DNA from: Adiantum capillus-veneris
Lineage: Eukaryota > Streptophyta > Polypodiopsida > Polypodiales > Pteridaceae
DNA length: 64,000 nucleotides
Reading direction: 5' to 3'
Assembly (NCBI GenBank): GCA_014529385.2
Contig: CM043959.1
Location: 63,565,753-63,629,752, forward strand
Positions within the stretch are counted from its first letter, which is position 1, and each line of letters begins with the position of its first letter. Positions 24,231 to 35,931 of the stretch are shown piece by piece. Below the pieces are notes generated by a model, which worked only from the letters and a program-made list of their open reading frames with translations, was not told the origin of the DNA and ran no database searches. Position numbers and translations under genes: made by a program.

Positions 24231-26635
24231 CACTACACGAGGTTGAATGGTTTGGCCAAAGGTTTGCACAGAAAGATTTTTTTTTGGCGTGGATGAGAGA
24301 ATTTTTTTTTGGGGAAGGAAGCAACAACATCCCCGTCTCCTCAATTCTTCACTCGACTCAAGCTGGATGCCACCTCCTCCACTATCACACGCCCCCCCCA
24401 TGTGCTTCCATCGTGCATGGCCACATGCGTCATTTTGCTGGTGCGAGTCTATCGTGCCTTTCATCTCCTTTACATAACTACCACTTGCAGAGGGCAGATG
24501 ATCTTAGTCTTGGAGCTATCATGAGGGCGTCGATAATATGAGGCGAGGAGTAGTAACCACAACCCTCAGCAGCCATGAAGCCTCCCCGCCCACCCTCTCT
24601 CCTCACTACTCACGCTAGCGGCAGGACCCTGCATGGCACCTTTGCGCAGTGTCCGGGACAAAACAGTTTTACAAAGGGATGACTACATTACCTTGGCAGA
24701 CAACGGCCGGTACTAGGCAATCTCGGCACGACAACGACGATGATTATTTTACTCTAATAGCTCGACTTTTTTTTTCGTTGTTTTAGCGTTGCACTATACA
24801 TTTAAGTTGAACACCCACACATTGTATTAAATTCATAAGAGTGGCGTAATAAGATTGTACGCCATTGGACCCCCCCCCACCCCCCCCCTTATGTGTGTGT
24901 GTGTGTGTGTGTGTCTTCGCTACATTCGACGCCCACACAACACTGGAGTTTCCCCGACTACTTACAGAGACGAACATTGCCGAAGCTCTTTCGAACTAAG
25001 TCTAATGCCCTAAGACTTTTAGTTTTTCACTTTATTTGATTACAATTTTGTACCCAGACATTGTATTCAGTCCATAAAGATTGCATCACTGTGGTCTCAT
25101 AGGCCTTTTGACGATGAGTAATATAACATTTTATTTCATTTCACTTTCCCTTTTTCCCTCCCAGTATCGCTGCTTATAGAGGCGCACATTGTTACGTTCT
25201 TCAGCGATCAATGCACTACCTTCTCGCACAATGCCTGATGCCATGTATCCCCAGTCGTCAACAATGATGATGAGGATTTTAGTATGATGTTTTTAGGGTT
25301 TCAATTTTATTATTTCATTTTACCTCATTTTATTTTTAGTACACAGATCACATTGGATTAGATTCACACTAATTGCATCAATTTTGACTCACAATATAAT
25401 TTTGGCCTTTGAAGGCGTTTAATGTAACATTCTATTTCGTTTCGTTTCTCGCTCTTTCCCCCTCGTCTTCTGCATCTGACACCTCCACAAAAGAGCCCCC
25501 CCTCATAATTACATTGACGATATGACCCATCAACGATTACAATGTGACTAGATATTGACGAATGGTACAAATTTGAGGTGGGTAACAACATTAATTAAGG
25601 TAGAAAGTATTTGGAACACAGCTACGAAATGATATGCTGGAGATGACCACAATCAAGCTTCATAAAGTGATAATAAGACTTAGGTTTATATAACTCTAAT
25701 ATCTTCAATGGATTCCATCACACTATTTGCAGAGATTTTATTTTACTTATAATTTGTGGATTTTTATGGCATGATTTGCATTATCATTTTTCGGTACGTA
25801 GCACAATAATTTAAATTCTTTGTGCTACCTAGCAATGTTGTTAGCATTTTATTTTCAGTTGGTTACTGTTTTAATTAGCACAAGCTGGTACAAAATGTTT
25901 TATGCTCATACTCCTACTGCCAGCTTGCTCGGTGATCACTTTTTACAACTTCATCTAATTTTGGCTCGGCTTTATTGCATGCTCTTTCTGCAATTCCTTG
26001 TATCGATCAACGTTATCAAATGTCATGCATTCTTAATTGGTGACTTACAATTGGTTGCACTTTTAAAATTTGAAGATTTTCTAGGTTTCCTCCTCTTTGA
26101 ATGGCACATTGTTATATTCTACTAGTTGCTGTAAAGTAGCATTACTCAACACCATTACCTTTATTTGGTTTGCTGCAATTTGAAGGAAATTAAAGTATCT
26201 ATCTTACTTGACCTTAATCAAATGATTTTTATCATGATCTTCATTTGTTTTTGTTACATTTTTCTAACTCATTTAAGGATTCACAAAAACCGATGCGGAC
26301 CATAATGCGAGGACATCAGCTGATAAATCTCTTTACTTTATTTTGCAAACTCATTCTCATAGCTTTCGTACTAATCTCCTAACCATATTTTATCCGCTTT
26401 TATGATACCCTCTCACACTGCTAAGGTCATGCCCTCTAATTGTATTGAATGAAATTTTTGTTGAGATGATTTGTTAGTAAGCTATGCAGCTACTCATGCG
26501 AGCTAAGGTACTCTGGGATAGTGCACAACCATTTGTAAGTCCTTTGGTGATATACTACACTGTGATGTCGACAACGTAGTAAATATACTTCTTTTTTCCT
26601 CCTTTATGTCATGTCTAGTCCATTGGTCACAAGCA
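24231..26635. other. Non-coding interior with an ancient triplicated segment
   Basis: No gag or pol motif. About 24730-25520 contains three diverged units of some 270-350 bp, each with a TTTTAG...TTGTAT/GGATT-A-ATTCA core followed by C-rich TTCCC text. (TG)n lies at about 24893-24914. Confidence 0.5.
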
Positions 26636-26864
26636 CAGAGATTCGCCGGTTTAAGCAGTGTGTAAATGCTCACCTTGGTGTAGATTTGCCAATTTAGGCA
26701 ACACCAGTTATCTGTACAGATCCGCCGATTTAGGTAGCACACTGACAAATTGCAAACTCACAATGGTAAAAATGCAGATCCGCCGATATAGGCAGCATAG
26801 TGCAGATTCACCGATCTAGGCAGAACGTCTTATTGGTGTAGATTCTCCGGTTGAGGCAACACCG
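26636..26864 (+). repeat. Six dispersed hairpin mini-repeats
   Basis: A motif close to AGATYCGCCGATTTAGGCA occurs six times at irregular spacing. Most copies form a small hairpin, for example at 26677-26705, where GGTG pairs with CACC and TTGCC with GGCAA. They lie 430 bases upstream of the 3' LTR. Confidence 0.7.
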
Positions 26865-27281
26865 ATCACAAAATCATGCTGCAGTGGCTGGCCACCACTG
26901 TACCTGGTATGATTTTGTTACCCAAGTATACAAAATGAATAATGTTTGGATTTGGATTTGAAATCAGATTTTGACTGGGTATTTGATGATTTTTTGTCGC
27001 GACAATATTTCTGGAATGGGCATTCAGATTGATAAAAATTGATTCTTGAATGATGAGTGTGACCAATGATATCCTGATTCATTAGGGTATGACATATACT
27101 GCTTATTCTAGTGGTATGGGACACTAGAATAGGTCGTATGTGGATGACGACAGGCATAAGCAATATTGTCTAATTTTATGCATTTTTCTTCTACTATTTG
27201 ATACACATTTCTGATCATTTTTTTTTACAAGTATTGTTTGCACATATTTTCCTTCGCAACTGAGGACAGTTGCTTTCCAAC

Positions 27282-27777
27282 GGAGAGGTATGTTATGGAA
27301 TTGATATTTTATTATTCATTGCACATGTGGCAGGTGGAAAAGACTAGACCAAGCTAGGCCTTTGCGAATGAAAATATATATACTGTACATTTCATTATTC
27401 AAGTGCTCTTTATGAGCTTTGGCCATTTATGACCGGTCGGCCAGTTTGTACTCATTTTTGGGCATTCAAGAAATCTATGAATAAATACATGCAAGAGGGA
27501 AATGCCCACTCTTGCACGGGGGGAGATTGCACCCATTGCTTGTGTCTTCTTCTCTTCTCTCCTCCCTCCTCTCTCACCATGCTCGCGTAGCAGTCTGCTC
27601 TAGGAGGTGCGCCTCCACGTGTTCTTTCGCTCTCTCCCGCTCTCTGTCTCTCTCTGTTTGTATTGTGCTCGATTATGGATTTGTGCGAGTTGACAGGTAC
27701 GTAGATTTATTTGTTTATGTCTTGCTATGCGCTATTTTGAGTATTTTGCAGGGCTCTCTACGCGCCCGTCTGTAACA
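27282..27777 (+). mobile_element. Polypurine tract and 3' LTR of the 5.5-kb element
   Basis: GGAGAGGTA (27282-27290) precedes the 487-bp LTR (27291-27777), which ends TGTAACA, the exact inverse of its TGTTA start. Confidence 0.92.
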
Positions 27778-27782
27778 TTACT

Positions 27783-28085
27783 TGAAACTCATGAGATATG
27801 GTGACTATTATTGGCCATTATCTTCTTTCTATAATACTCATGTAGTGTGATAATCAGGGTGCAACTAGTCTTGTAGAAGTCTATGTACAACATAATAAGT
27901 CAAAGCATATTGTCGTGGACTATCATTATGTCTAATATAAAGTATGCAAAGGTACTATCATGATTGGACATTATCCAAGTAGCCAGATGATTACATATAT
28001 TTCTACCAAAGTCCTCAATGATTCACACTTCATTCCTTGGTGCTTAAAGCTTGGATTTTCCACAATGGTAGATTAGAATCTCTAT
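27783..28085 (+). pseudogene. Copia RNase H remnant, right part
   Basis: It continues the interrupted copia coding sequence: CDNQGATSLVE, KSKHIVVDYHYV, IMIGHYPSSQM and VLNDSHFIPWCLKLGF. These are the second half of RNase H and the polyprotein C-terminus. Together with 21646-22298 it shows that the LTR element split a pre-existing, already decaying copia copy. Confidence 0.85.
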
Positions 28086-28904
28086 TGTCATAAGTCATTG
28101 TAATGTTGTAGCCACCATACACCATATATACTTCACACTTGCACACTGCGAACTCTTGGTCACTTGTAAATTTCTACGCAAACACAAATTGTAATTTAAA
28201 ATCATTATTTTTTATTCATATTTTTACATTTATATAGGAGCTTGGTTTTTTTCCTTGCATTCTAAAAGGTTTTTCCTCATCTAGAGCTAGAGGCCTTTGT
28301 TTGAGTGTCTATATGCCTCACTCTACCTAAATTGGTCTCACATTTATACATGTAACTTTTCCTCAATATGAATCAATTTATATCTAGTATATAGATATAG
28401 ATGTGTGTGTCTATCTCTATGTGTGTGTTGTAGCTTGTCCTCAGTATAAATTAATCTTTGGGAGCATACATGGTGTGTGTCACGGATGCGAGCTCTTAGA
28501 AAAGTCCTAGGAAATTCCAAAAGAATCTAGAAGGTCGTAGAAAGTTCTAGAAGCTTGAAGAAGAATCTAAAAAGTCATAGAAAGTTCTAGAAGCTTGAGG
28601 AATCACCTAGAAGTTTCTTAACCTCCTTAAGCTTGGGGAAGCATTGAAGCGGTCCGGGGCGGGCAACAAGAAGATCAACCTCTAGACACCCTTCAAGGCT
28701 CCTGTGCTGCTCAATGGGGCTGGGGCACAATACAACACAAACCAAAAACAGCAAACCCCCAGCCAATTCCCAACTACACAAGGGGCACCACCTAGTTTAA
28801 GAGCGAACTAGGATGCAAAAGAGGAGAATTGTTAGAGCAACCCACAAACAAGCAAGGAATTCACACTAATCCTAACACCAATGGGACACTCTCACACACT
28901 AAAA

Positions 28905-28950
<46 letters not shown>

Positions 28951-31817
28951 TGCTCGGGTTGCTTTGAAGTATATCGTTAATGATCAAGCAAACATAAATA
29001 TATATATGTAAGAAAGAGAGAGAAGGGGGAAGGGGGTGCTTGTTACACTAATGCCTTCTTACAAATCTGTCATGACCAATCAAAGTGAGATTAGTATTTG
29101 TTCAACATAGCCTGAGTAAATTACACCACAACACATCACAAGGCAAAATCCACCCCAATCACTGTCTTAAGGCCAGGGGAGTCCTCTCCACCCTGTTGCC
29201 CTCTTACAGCATGTGGGATTTATGGCTAAATTGATAACAATACCCGGAGACAAGCTATCAAGAACTTAAATAAAACACCAAGACACTTACACATCATTAT
29301 TGTCCATGACTTCACGTTGGAAGGGAGACAAGGTATCCATGCTTAGTCCAAATTCACCCTCCTTGATTCAGCAAATGTTGGGCTTACTCTAGTAGGAGAA
29401 ATGATAGATTTCCTACTCTCAATTTAATGATCACTCTCTCTTACAATGGCATAGAGTTCCCTTGCTAATCACCCCTAATACAACACATACATATGCCTAA
29501 TGCCAATGAGATTCCACTCAAGAGCTCCTTCTCAAGAGGTTGAGCTTGGCTTCTCAAGCTATAGCATAGTGCTCTTTCTTCTCCCCCTTTTTGTGCTAGC
29601 TACACCCTCCTTTTATAGCAATTTTGAAGGCTAGGGTTACTCCTCTAACCATGGTTGGGTTAGATTTTCATCAATTTATCTATTTTCTTTTGCTTGGAAT
29701 TATCAAGAAGTTGGTGGGGAAAGAGAGAGGAGAGAAATGGAGGTGATAGGACTTTTCATAGTGGGTTAGTGTTAGTAGAGTTAGTATTAATTTACAAATG
29801 GAATTGGATATTTACAATGGGAGTATCCATGTAGGATACAAATAAGGAAGAAAAACTCTTAAGAGGTAAGAAAAGGTGGATTTCTTACAAGGTTGATGCT
29901 CCAAGTGTCTTGAGTAGGGCCAATTTTGACGTTTGTTGACGGTCCACTAGCTTTGACGGTACATTTTTTCTCCACTCTTGACCTTCCTTGAGAGACAAGG
30001 TAATTGAAGCTGAGTAATCAACCACCATGATGTTGTCTTTTAAGAGAAGAGGCTGAATTTTGTGGTTTTTTTTATAGATATGGGTAATTTGGAGGAGGAA
30101 AAATGAGACTAGGTGGTCAATTTTGGAATGGAATTGTGTGTGGGAGGTATGAGTTCACCATGATTTCTCTTATTCTTCAAGGTTGAGGAGAAGGTGAGTA
30201 GGGTGCAGAGAGGAGTGGTGAGAGAGGTGGGGATGATGAGTGGAGAAGTGTGTGTGAAAGAGGAAAATGATAAAGTGGAAGAGAGAGTGTGGCTGCATAG
30301 CATGGGAAAACTGGGGTCCACTAATAAAATCATAGCTCACAGTTCGCAACTCAAAAAAATATGAAAAAATTTGAGGCAAAAGTTTAGCCCACGAGCTACA
30401 ACTTTTGTTTGAATCACCTTTTCAAATTCAGAGAGCAAGTGAACTTTAAAAATTCAGCAAAACCGACCGTTTTTTTCCACTGCACAAGGTCCTTGTGGGG
30501 TCCTTCTTTGGATGATTCTTTTGAATACCTCCAAGAGTGAGCCCTCCATAGTGCATGTATGTATGCCACCTACCCTTGACCTTATTTGGTAGGTCTATAA
30601 TTGAAGATATTGTTGAGATCATGATATAAGTGAATAGTACAACTAAGAAAATCAAATATTGAGGGGTCTAAAAAATATGTACATGTCAAATATAAATAAT
30701 ATAAGTGGAAAAAATATAAAGTGGTCAAAAGAAATCTCTCTCATTATGAGGCTACCATAAAAAGATAAATATTTTTGGTGTTCTAATTTTTTAGAAAAAA
30801 AACAAAATAGATGTAGGAAGGGAAAAATCACAATAGTGAAAAAATATACACATAAATAAAACTAGTTTTTTTGGATTTTTGTTGGGGTGGAGTTACACCA
30901 AATATAAGAGAAGCTTACATGAAAATATTTCTATATGGAATAAAGAGTATGAAAAATGGTAAGAAAAATTGTGGTAATGGTGAGGCAATGTACAGAGCAT
31001 AAATAACACACACCTAGGTAGAAATATTTAAATAAATACCAAAATAATTATGAAAAAATCTTTTATTTAGGCCCTATATACAAAGAAATATTTACATACG
31101 CATGGGCCATAATATATTTATATTTTTTATTTTTTTGGCTCAACTAGCCCCATGACTAGGTAATTGAGGGTTTTTTATTTCAGTAAGGAGATATGGGAAA
31201 AGTCCCCTAACTCACACGCACCTATATACAGTAAAAGGGTGAGGGTAACCACAGTGTTTGAGTGATTTGATAGGGTGAGATAACTCACTATGGCAATTAC
31301 AAAGAGCCGAAAAAACGGCTATCAGCATCTAGAAGGTTCTTACCCTCCTTAAGGTTGAGGAAGAACCTGAAAGGTTGTTAACCTCCTTAAGCTTAAGAAA
31401 GAACATAGATGGTTCTTAACCACCTCCAGCTTAAGTAAAAATAGAGGTATTGGGCAAGAAGCCCCTCAGTCTTCTCAACACTAGTTGTGAGGCTCTCACG
31501 AGTTATCTCCTCTTCTAGTTCTTGTTTTTTTGCCTAGTCTTGTTCTTATAACCAAGTTTTGTACCAAATTTCCTTAACTAGTATCAAGTTCTCTTAATCC
31601 AATAATAAGTATCATAATCAAGATTAAGTGTTGTAATCAAGTCTCAAGATCTTGTTCATCGTGAGCACCTTTTCTTGCTCTCTTCCAGCTCAAGACATGC
31701 TCATAACAGTTTGGCAAGACTCAACTTCTTGATTTTGCTAAGACATGGAGTCTATACTGGAATGTGTAACATCCAACTTGCAAAGTTACAACAAAAAACT
31801 TAGGAGCTATATGCACG
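28086..31817. other. Unassigned 3.7-kb region
   Basis: No recognised gene. It contains imperfect tandem units of AGAAAGTTCTAGAAGCTTGA near 28520-28610, related AACCTCCTTAAGCTT motifs at 28620 and again at 31340-31430, a (GA)n tract (28911-28947), and AT-rich sequence from 30650 to 31250. The shared motifs at 28.6 and 31.4 kb suggest a decayed element with repeated ends. Confidence 0.5.
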
Positions 31818-32335
31818 ATGGAAAGAAGAGAAAACACATTTGCGAAATCCAGAGGTGCAAGACCTTCAAGGAGAGTTCAAGAAAGTAAAGACATTATGTG
31901 CCAAAATCCACCCATGAATTTGGATAGTCGAGTGAGGCAAGTAGAGCAACCACACTTACTATGTCTGGTGGTACAAGGTCTTCAACCCCCAGTCAAGAAG
32001 TGAATAAGGCCAATGTATACCAAAATCCACCCATGATTTTAGCTAGTCCAATGGGGCAAGTAGAAAAACCACACTTGCCGAGTCCAATGGTGCAAGAGCA
32101 TCAATGCCCAATTCAAGAACTACATGAAGGCAATACATAAAAAAATCCATCCATGGTTTCAGCTACTCCACCACAACAAAGGAGGGAGCCCAACGTAACC
32201 CCACCTGAAAATCATGATGGAATAAGATCAAAGTTCAATATTTACCTAGATGGCTCTTCTCAAATTAGTCTCATTGGCACAATTCTCTCAACATGCTTTG
32301 GAGAAGCAGTTCTAAAGATTAAGCTTCACAAGCTA
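31818..32335 (+). pseudogene. Gypsy gag/protease remnant with 119-bp tandem units
   Basis: A frame beginning MERRENTFAKSRGARP runs into a segment tandemly repeated about 2.4 times with a period near 119 bp (starts near 31903, 32021 and 32142; unit core AAAATCCACCCATG). The third unit leads to FNIYLDGSSQISLI (32247-32290), which resembles the protease active-site region NIYIDGGTQICIM of the element at 14.3 kb. Stops are numerous. Confidence 0.55.
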
Positions 32336-32379
32336 TGACAAGGCTATCATCCTTCTTCATTTGTTGGGAAAGGAATGGG

Positions 32380-32880
32380 AAAGTTTCTATCATGGGCTTT
32401 AGGTGACATTGTTTCAAATCAAAGACCACAATTCACATCAAGCTTTTGGAAATTCTTTTTCAAGATTCGAGTGATAAAGATTAGCCTCTCTTTATCCAAT
32501 CATCCGTAGAGTGATGGAAAAAATAAAGGGGGTAAATCATGTCTTAGAGAAATATCTTTGATGCACAATCAACTACCATCAATGCAATAGGTAAAATTGT
32601 TGTCCTTAGGCAATTTTGCCCCTAATAAAAGTATTCATACTTCCAATTTTCATACCCCATTCTTTGACAATTATGGTCAACACCAAAGGACGAATGTCCA
32701 CATGAATCATCAAGTGAAGAATTTGATTGCTACAGATTTAGCCACACATCTACAAAGAATTCACAATGAATATCAAAAGAGATCAAGAGAGGTATAAAGC
32801 AAGCACGAATGAAAACCAAATGCAACATCCATCATATAAGATTGGGGATCAAGTGTGGCTTCTCTGCCATGATCTATGTT
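32380..32880 (+). pseudogene. Gypsy integrase remnant
   Basis: Across shifting frames the sequence retains DQRPQFTSSFWKF, SLSNHP, LEKYL, the MLSLGNFAPNKSIHTSNFHTPFF segment (integrase core, usually LPLAEFAYNNS), and IGDQVWLLC. RT and RNase H are absent between this and the protease remnant, so this copy carries a large internal deletion. Confidence 0.7.
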
Positions 32881-32885
32881 CATCT

Positions 32886-33122
32886 CTCGAGGGCTCACTA
32901 TATAGAGATATTGTATAGCACGTGCGTTGAAGACATATTTTTAAAACATCATATTCTACATTTTTTGAGGTATATAGAGACCCCTTATGTACCACTTTTC
33001 TCAATAAAAAGACTCCTTACATACCAAAATTTCCACCTTTTCAATTTAGAACACCCTTACGTATGTATATTTTATGTAAGCTCATAAGAGAAATTAACCC
33101 CTTTTGTTGAACTCACGTCTGT
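32886..33122. mobile_element. Mutator-like MITE, copy 3 (right outer end missing)
   Basis: The left end CTCGAGGGCTCACTATATAG resembles the outer ends of copies 1 and 4. Inner sub-ends GCACGTGCGTTGAAG (32918) and GTTGAACTCACGT (33104-33116) are inverted relative to each other. The right outer end is lost at the junction with the 60-bp minisatellite. Confidence 0.65.
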
Positions 33123-33250
33123 AAGAAGATTGGATTTAATAAATTCCTTGTCTCTGGCTGTTGCTGACTACCGCATCGCACTGTAGAGAGAGGTCACGTA
33201 TTCTAAATCCTTCGTTCTTGGCTGTTACTGACCACCACATTGGTGCACCC
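33123..33250 (+). repeat. 60-bp minisatellite, block 1
   Basis: Two alternating subunits of about 60 bp, of the type GATTGG-TTTAATAAATTCC...GGCTGTTGCTGAC-ACC-C-TCGCACT-TAG. The same array continues at 35028 and 43522. Confidence 0.8.
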
Positions 33251-35027
33251 AAACTGTGTTGAACCATGGAAGTGCTAATAGCAGCATTGTGGAAATCAGT
33301 AGCCTGATAGGGGAGTGCTTGAATAGGCACTAAATGCAGATTGCAGCAAATGTGATTGTAATGTGTATGCCAAATGTTTCTTTTAGCAGACCACAGGGGG
33401 TTTTCAAGCTCAGTTGCATGGGTCTCTTAAAGTGGTTGGATATTTTTGCACGGGATGGTACCATGCTATGTATATCGAGGGCTTGCACTGTTTGGGTGAT
33501 TTTTGATGCTTGGAGACTGGTGGGCAGCAACTCATCAACTGGAAGGCAAATAATCCACATATAGTCAATGGGGAGCAGTGGTAGCTCAAGCCGGTCAAGA
33601 GTTGTTACGGTCTCACCTCTCCCGAAAAAAGATATTGTCACCCAAGAGTCATTTTATGCGGATGGTGCAGCCTAGGAGTCAAAGGCATGCAGAGTAGCCT
33701 ATAAAGTTGTGCAAGGTTGGAGCTCTGATATCATCGACGATCAAGGTTGCAAGGTTGGTAGGAAAGAGGACCAAACTAGCATTTTTTATGAAGGTAAGTT
33801 AAAATTAGCTGAAAGCTAAGAAAAGGGGAGTCAGATATACACAGGAGGGTGGTGGACTACAGTTCATGGAAGGAAGAGCCCCACTTGCAAGGGGGGCCGT
33901 TTTGGCATGCAAGAAGAGGACGCCATCTCGGTGGTGGCCATACGGAGTAGAAAAAGGGCCCGGCCGGTTTGCAGGAGGAGGGGATAAATAGCGAGGTCGC
34001 TAGTGACCAAAGAAAGGAGGACTGGGGATGGGTATTGTTGGAAGGCCAGATCGGAGTAGCAGAGGAGTGAAAGAAAGCAGCAAGTCTGCTTGGGGTGCAA
34101 TAATATAGAAGGGGTGGCCAGTGGGGGCCAGTACTTGAAGGAGGGCTGCCATACCAATACAGAGGACGGGTTGGGTCCGCATGAGAGGAGCGTGAGTTTT
34201 TTGAGGAAGGGAAGGTCGATTGGAGGCTGCCATAGGGTCTGAAGGGGAGCGCTCCAGGGATGAGGAGACTTGCAGAGGCTATGAGGAGATGGAGGGGCTT
34301 GGGGAGCTGCCTACAGTTATTGAGAAGGTGTGAAGGTGTTGCCTTTGTTTATTGCAAGCAGGACCACATCAAGGAAACCAAGGGATTTGAGGGCGTATTA
34401 TATGGTTGTCGAAAGTATGAAATCCAAAAAGCTAAAGGAGGAGAGCATCCATACACACCCTCGTGCTCATACTTCACCACAGACTTGCCAGGTGTTATGC
34501 CAATCAAGGTTTTTCTAGTGTGATCCATCATTGTACGTGATCTAGTTTCATCAAGCTATCTTTAATCTCCCCCTACTTCTTGTTTAATATATACCATTTT
34601 ATCTCCCACTCTCTTACCTAAAGTTATTGGGTATACGTGTGCTTCTGATGGATGTTGGGTGTAGCTAGGGGTTCTCTCTATGTGGATGCAATGTATGTCA
34701 GAAGGATGTAAACTTGTAAGAAAAATCATGTATGCCAATGGCCATGAAAGCATCTGTACATGTTAGCATATCTTTGATCACCTATATGCGATTATATGTT
34801 GCTCTGAGGGGTTAGAAGCAGTAGCCATCATGATGTGCTTTGTGATCGGATGCATGTAGTCGGGGTTGGTCGGATTCGGCCTTCGACATTGATTGTTTGT
34901 AGATCGGGAGTCTATGTGTGTGTTTACTAGGGGATAGGGGTCCTGGGAAATCACTAGGCTATAGAGAGGCATTCAAATTGTGTGATGGTGGTTTGCTCGT
35001 TTCTCCCTTTCCAACGGTTCACTCCAG
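33251..35027. other. 1.8-kb insertion within the minisatellite, unassigned
   Basis: No recognised gene on either strand. The sequence is G-rich on the plus strand between 33830 and 34300. GAGCTCTGATATCATCG at 33719-33735 resembles an inverted tRNA-Met primer-binding site, so a decayed minus-strand LTR element is possible, but no LTR pair is visible. Confidence 0.4.
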
Positions 35028-35366
35028 GTTGATTCGGTCTAATAAATTGCTTGTCTCTGGGTGTTGCTATCCACCCTGTTGCACTGTAGGAAGGGGTTAG
35101 GTATTTTAAATCCTTTGTCCCTAGTTGTTGGATGACCACCACGTTGCACTATAGGTTGATTGGGTTTAATAGATTTCTCGTCTTTGATTGTTGCTGACTA
35201 TCGTGTCACATTGTAGGGAGGGGTTACATATTATATATCCTTCATCTTTGGCTGCTTACTCACTACCAGGTCGCCCTACAAGGAGATTGGTTTTAATAGA
35301 TTCTTCATCTGACCACCACGTCACACTACAGATTGATTGGGTTTAATAAATTCCCCATCTTTTGCT
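35028..35366 (+). repeat. 60-bp minisatellite, block 2
   Basis: Five to six degenerate subunits of the same array. It ends at the CACTA element; the last three bases (GCT) form one side of its target duplication. Confidence 0.8.
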
Positions 35367-35401
35367 CACTACAAGAGGTTGTGTGCTCTTGTGACGCTGT
35401 T

Positions 35402-35572
35402 AGCGACGGAAATACACTGGGTTTTTATAACCCCCGGCGTCGCTAAAACCGTCGCTACGAGAGCGTCGCTATCTGCGTCTCTATATAGCGACGCCCATAG
35501 AGACGCTCATAGCGACGCTCATAGCGACACATATAGCGACGGTTACACAGAAGACTATAGCGACGCCCAAGA
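35402..35572. repeat. Left subterminal repeats of the CACTA element
   Basis: At least eight copies of AGCGACG or its complement CGTCGCT lie within 170 bases, in both orientations. In En/Spm elements such repeats bind the element-encoded TNPA-type protein. Confidence 0.85.
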
Positions 35573-35931
35573 GAAATTTTTTTTGGTGGCAGGACATTGA
35601 ATGCCCTGCCACCCATCAACCATATTGTACTTGATTCACTTTTTTAAAAAAGTGCAAGGATAGATAATAGACCCAAAATAGTCACCCACAAGACACATTG
35701 TTTGCAAAATTGACAATTGTACACATCATAGGCAAAATGAATTGATTGGCAAATGTAATAATGACAATTGTACAACATCATACGCATAAAGAATTGATTG
35801 GCAAAAGGAACTGCGGTGACAAATGTAATAATATACATGGTTCAAAAAGACGTATAAAATCCGTCTCATGATACATAAGCTATGAGAAACCCTAAACTAA
35901 TGCTATCTAGCTACGGCTAAACTGACGTCGC

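Larger units (their letters stand above)
22299..27777 (+). mobile_element. Complete 5,479-bp LTR element with identical TTACT target duplications
   Basis: Two 487-bp LTRs (22299-22785 and 27291-27777) start TGTTATGG. The 5' LTR ends TGTAGCA and the 3' LTR ends TGTAACA. TTACT lies directly outside both ends (22294-22298 and 27778-27782). A tRNA-Met primer-binding site (TGGTATCAGAGCCA, 22787-22800) follows the 5' LTR, and GGAGAGGTA (27282-27290) precedes the 3' LTR as polypurine tract. The 4.5-kb interior has no gag or pol motif on either strand, so the element is non-autonomous. It inserted into a copia RNase H coding sequence. Confidence 0.93.

Noticed and set aside
33719-33735. Inverted tRNA-Met primer-binding site GAGCTCTGATATCATCG
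   Set aside because: Two departures from the usual motif and no LTR terminus or LTR pair beside it, so it is noted only as a possibility.
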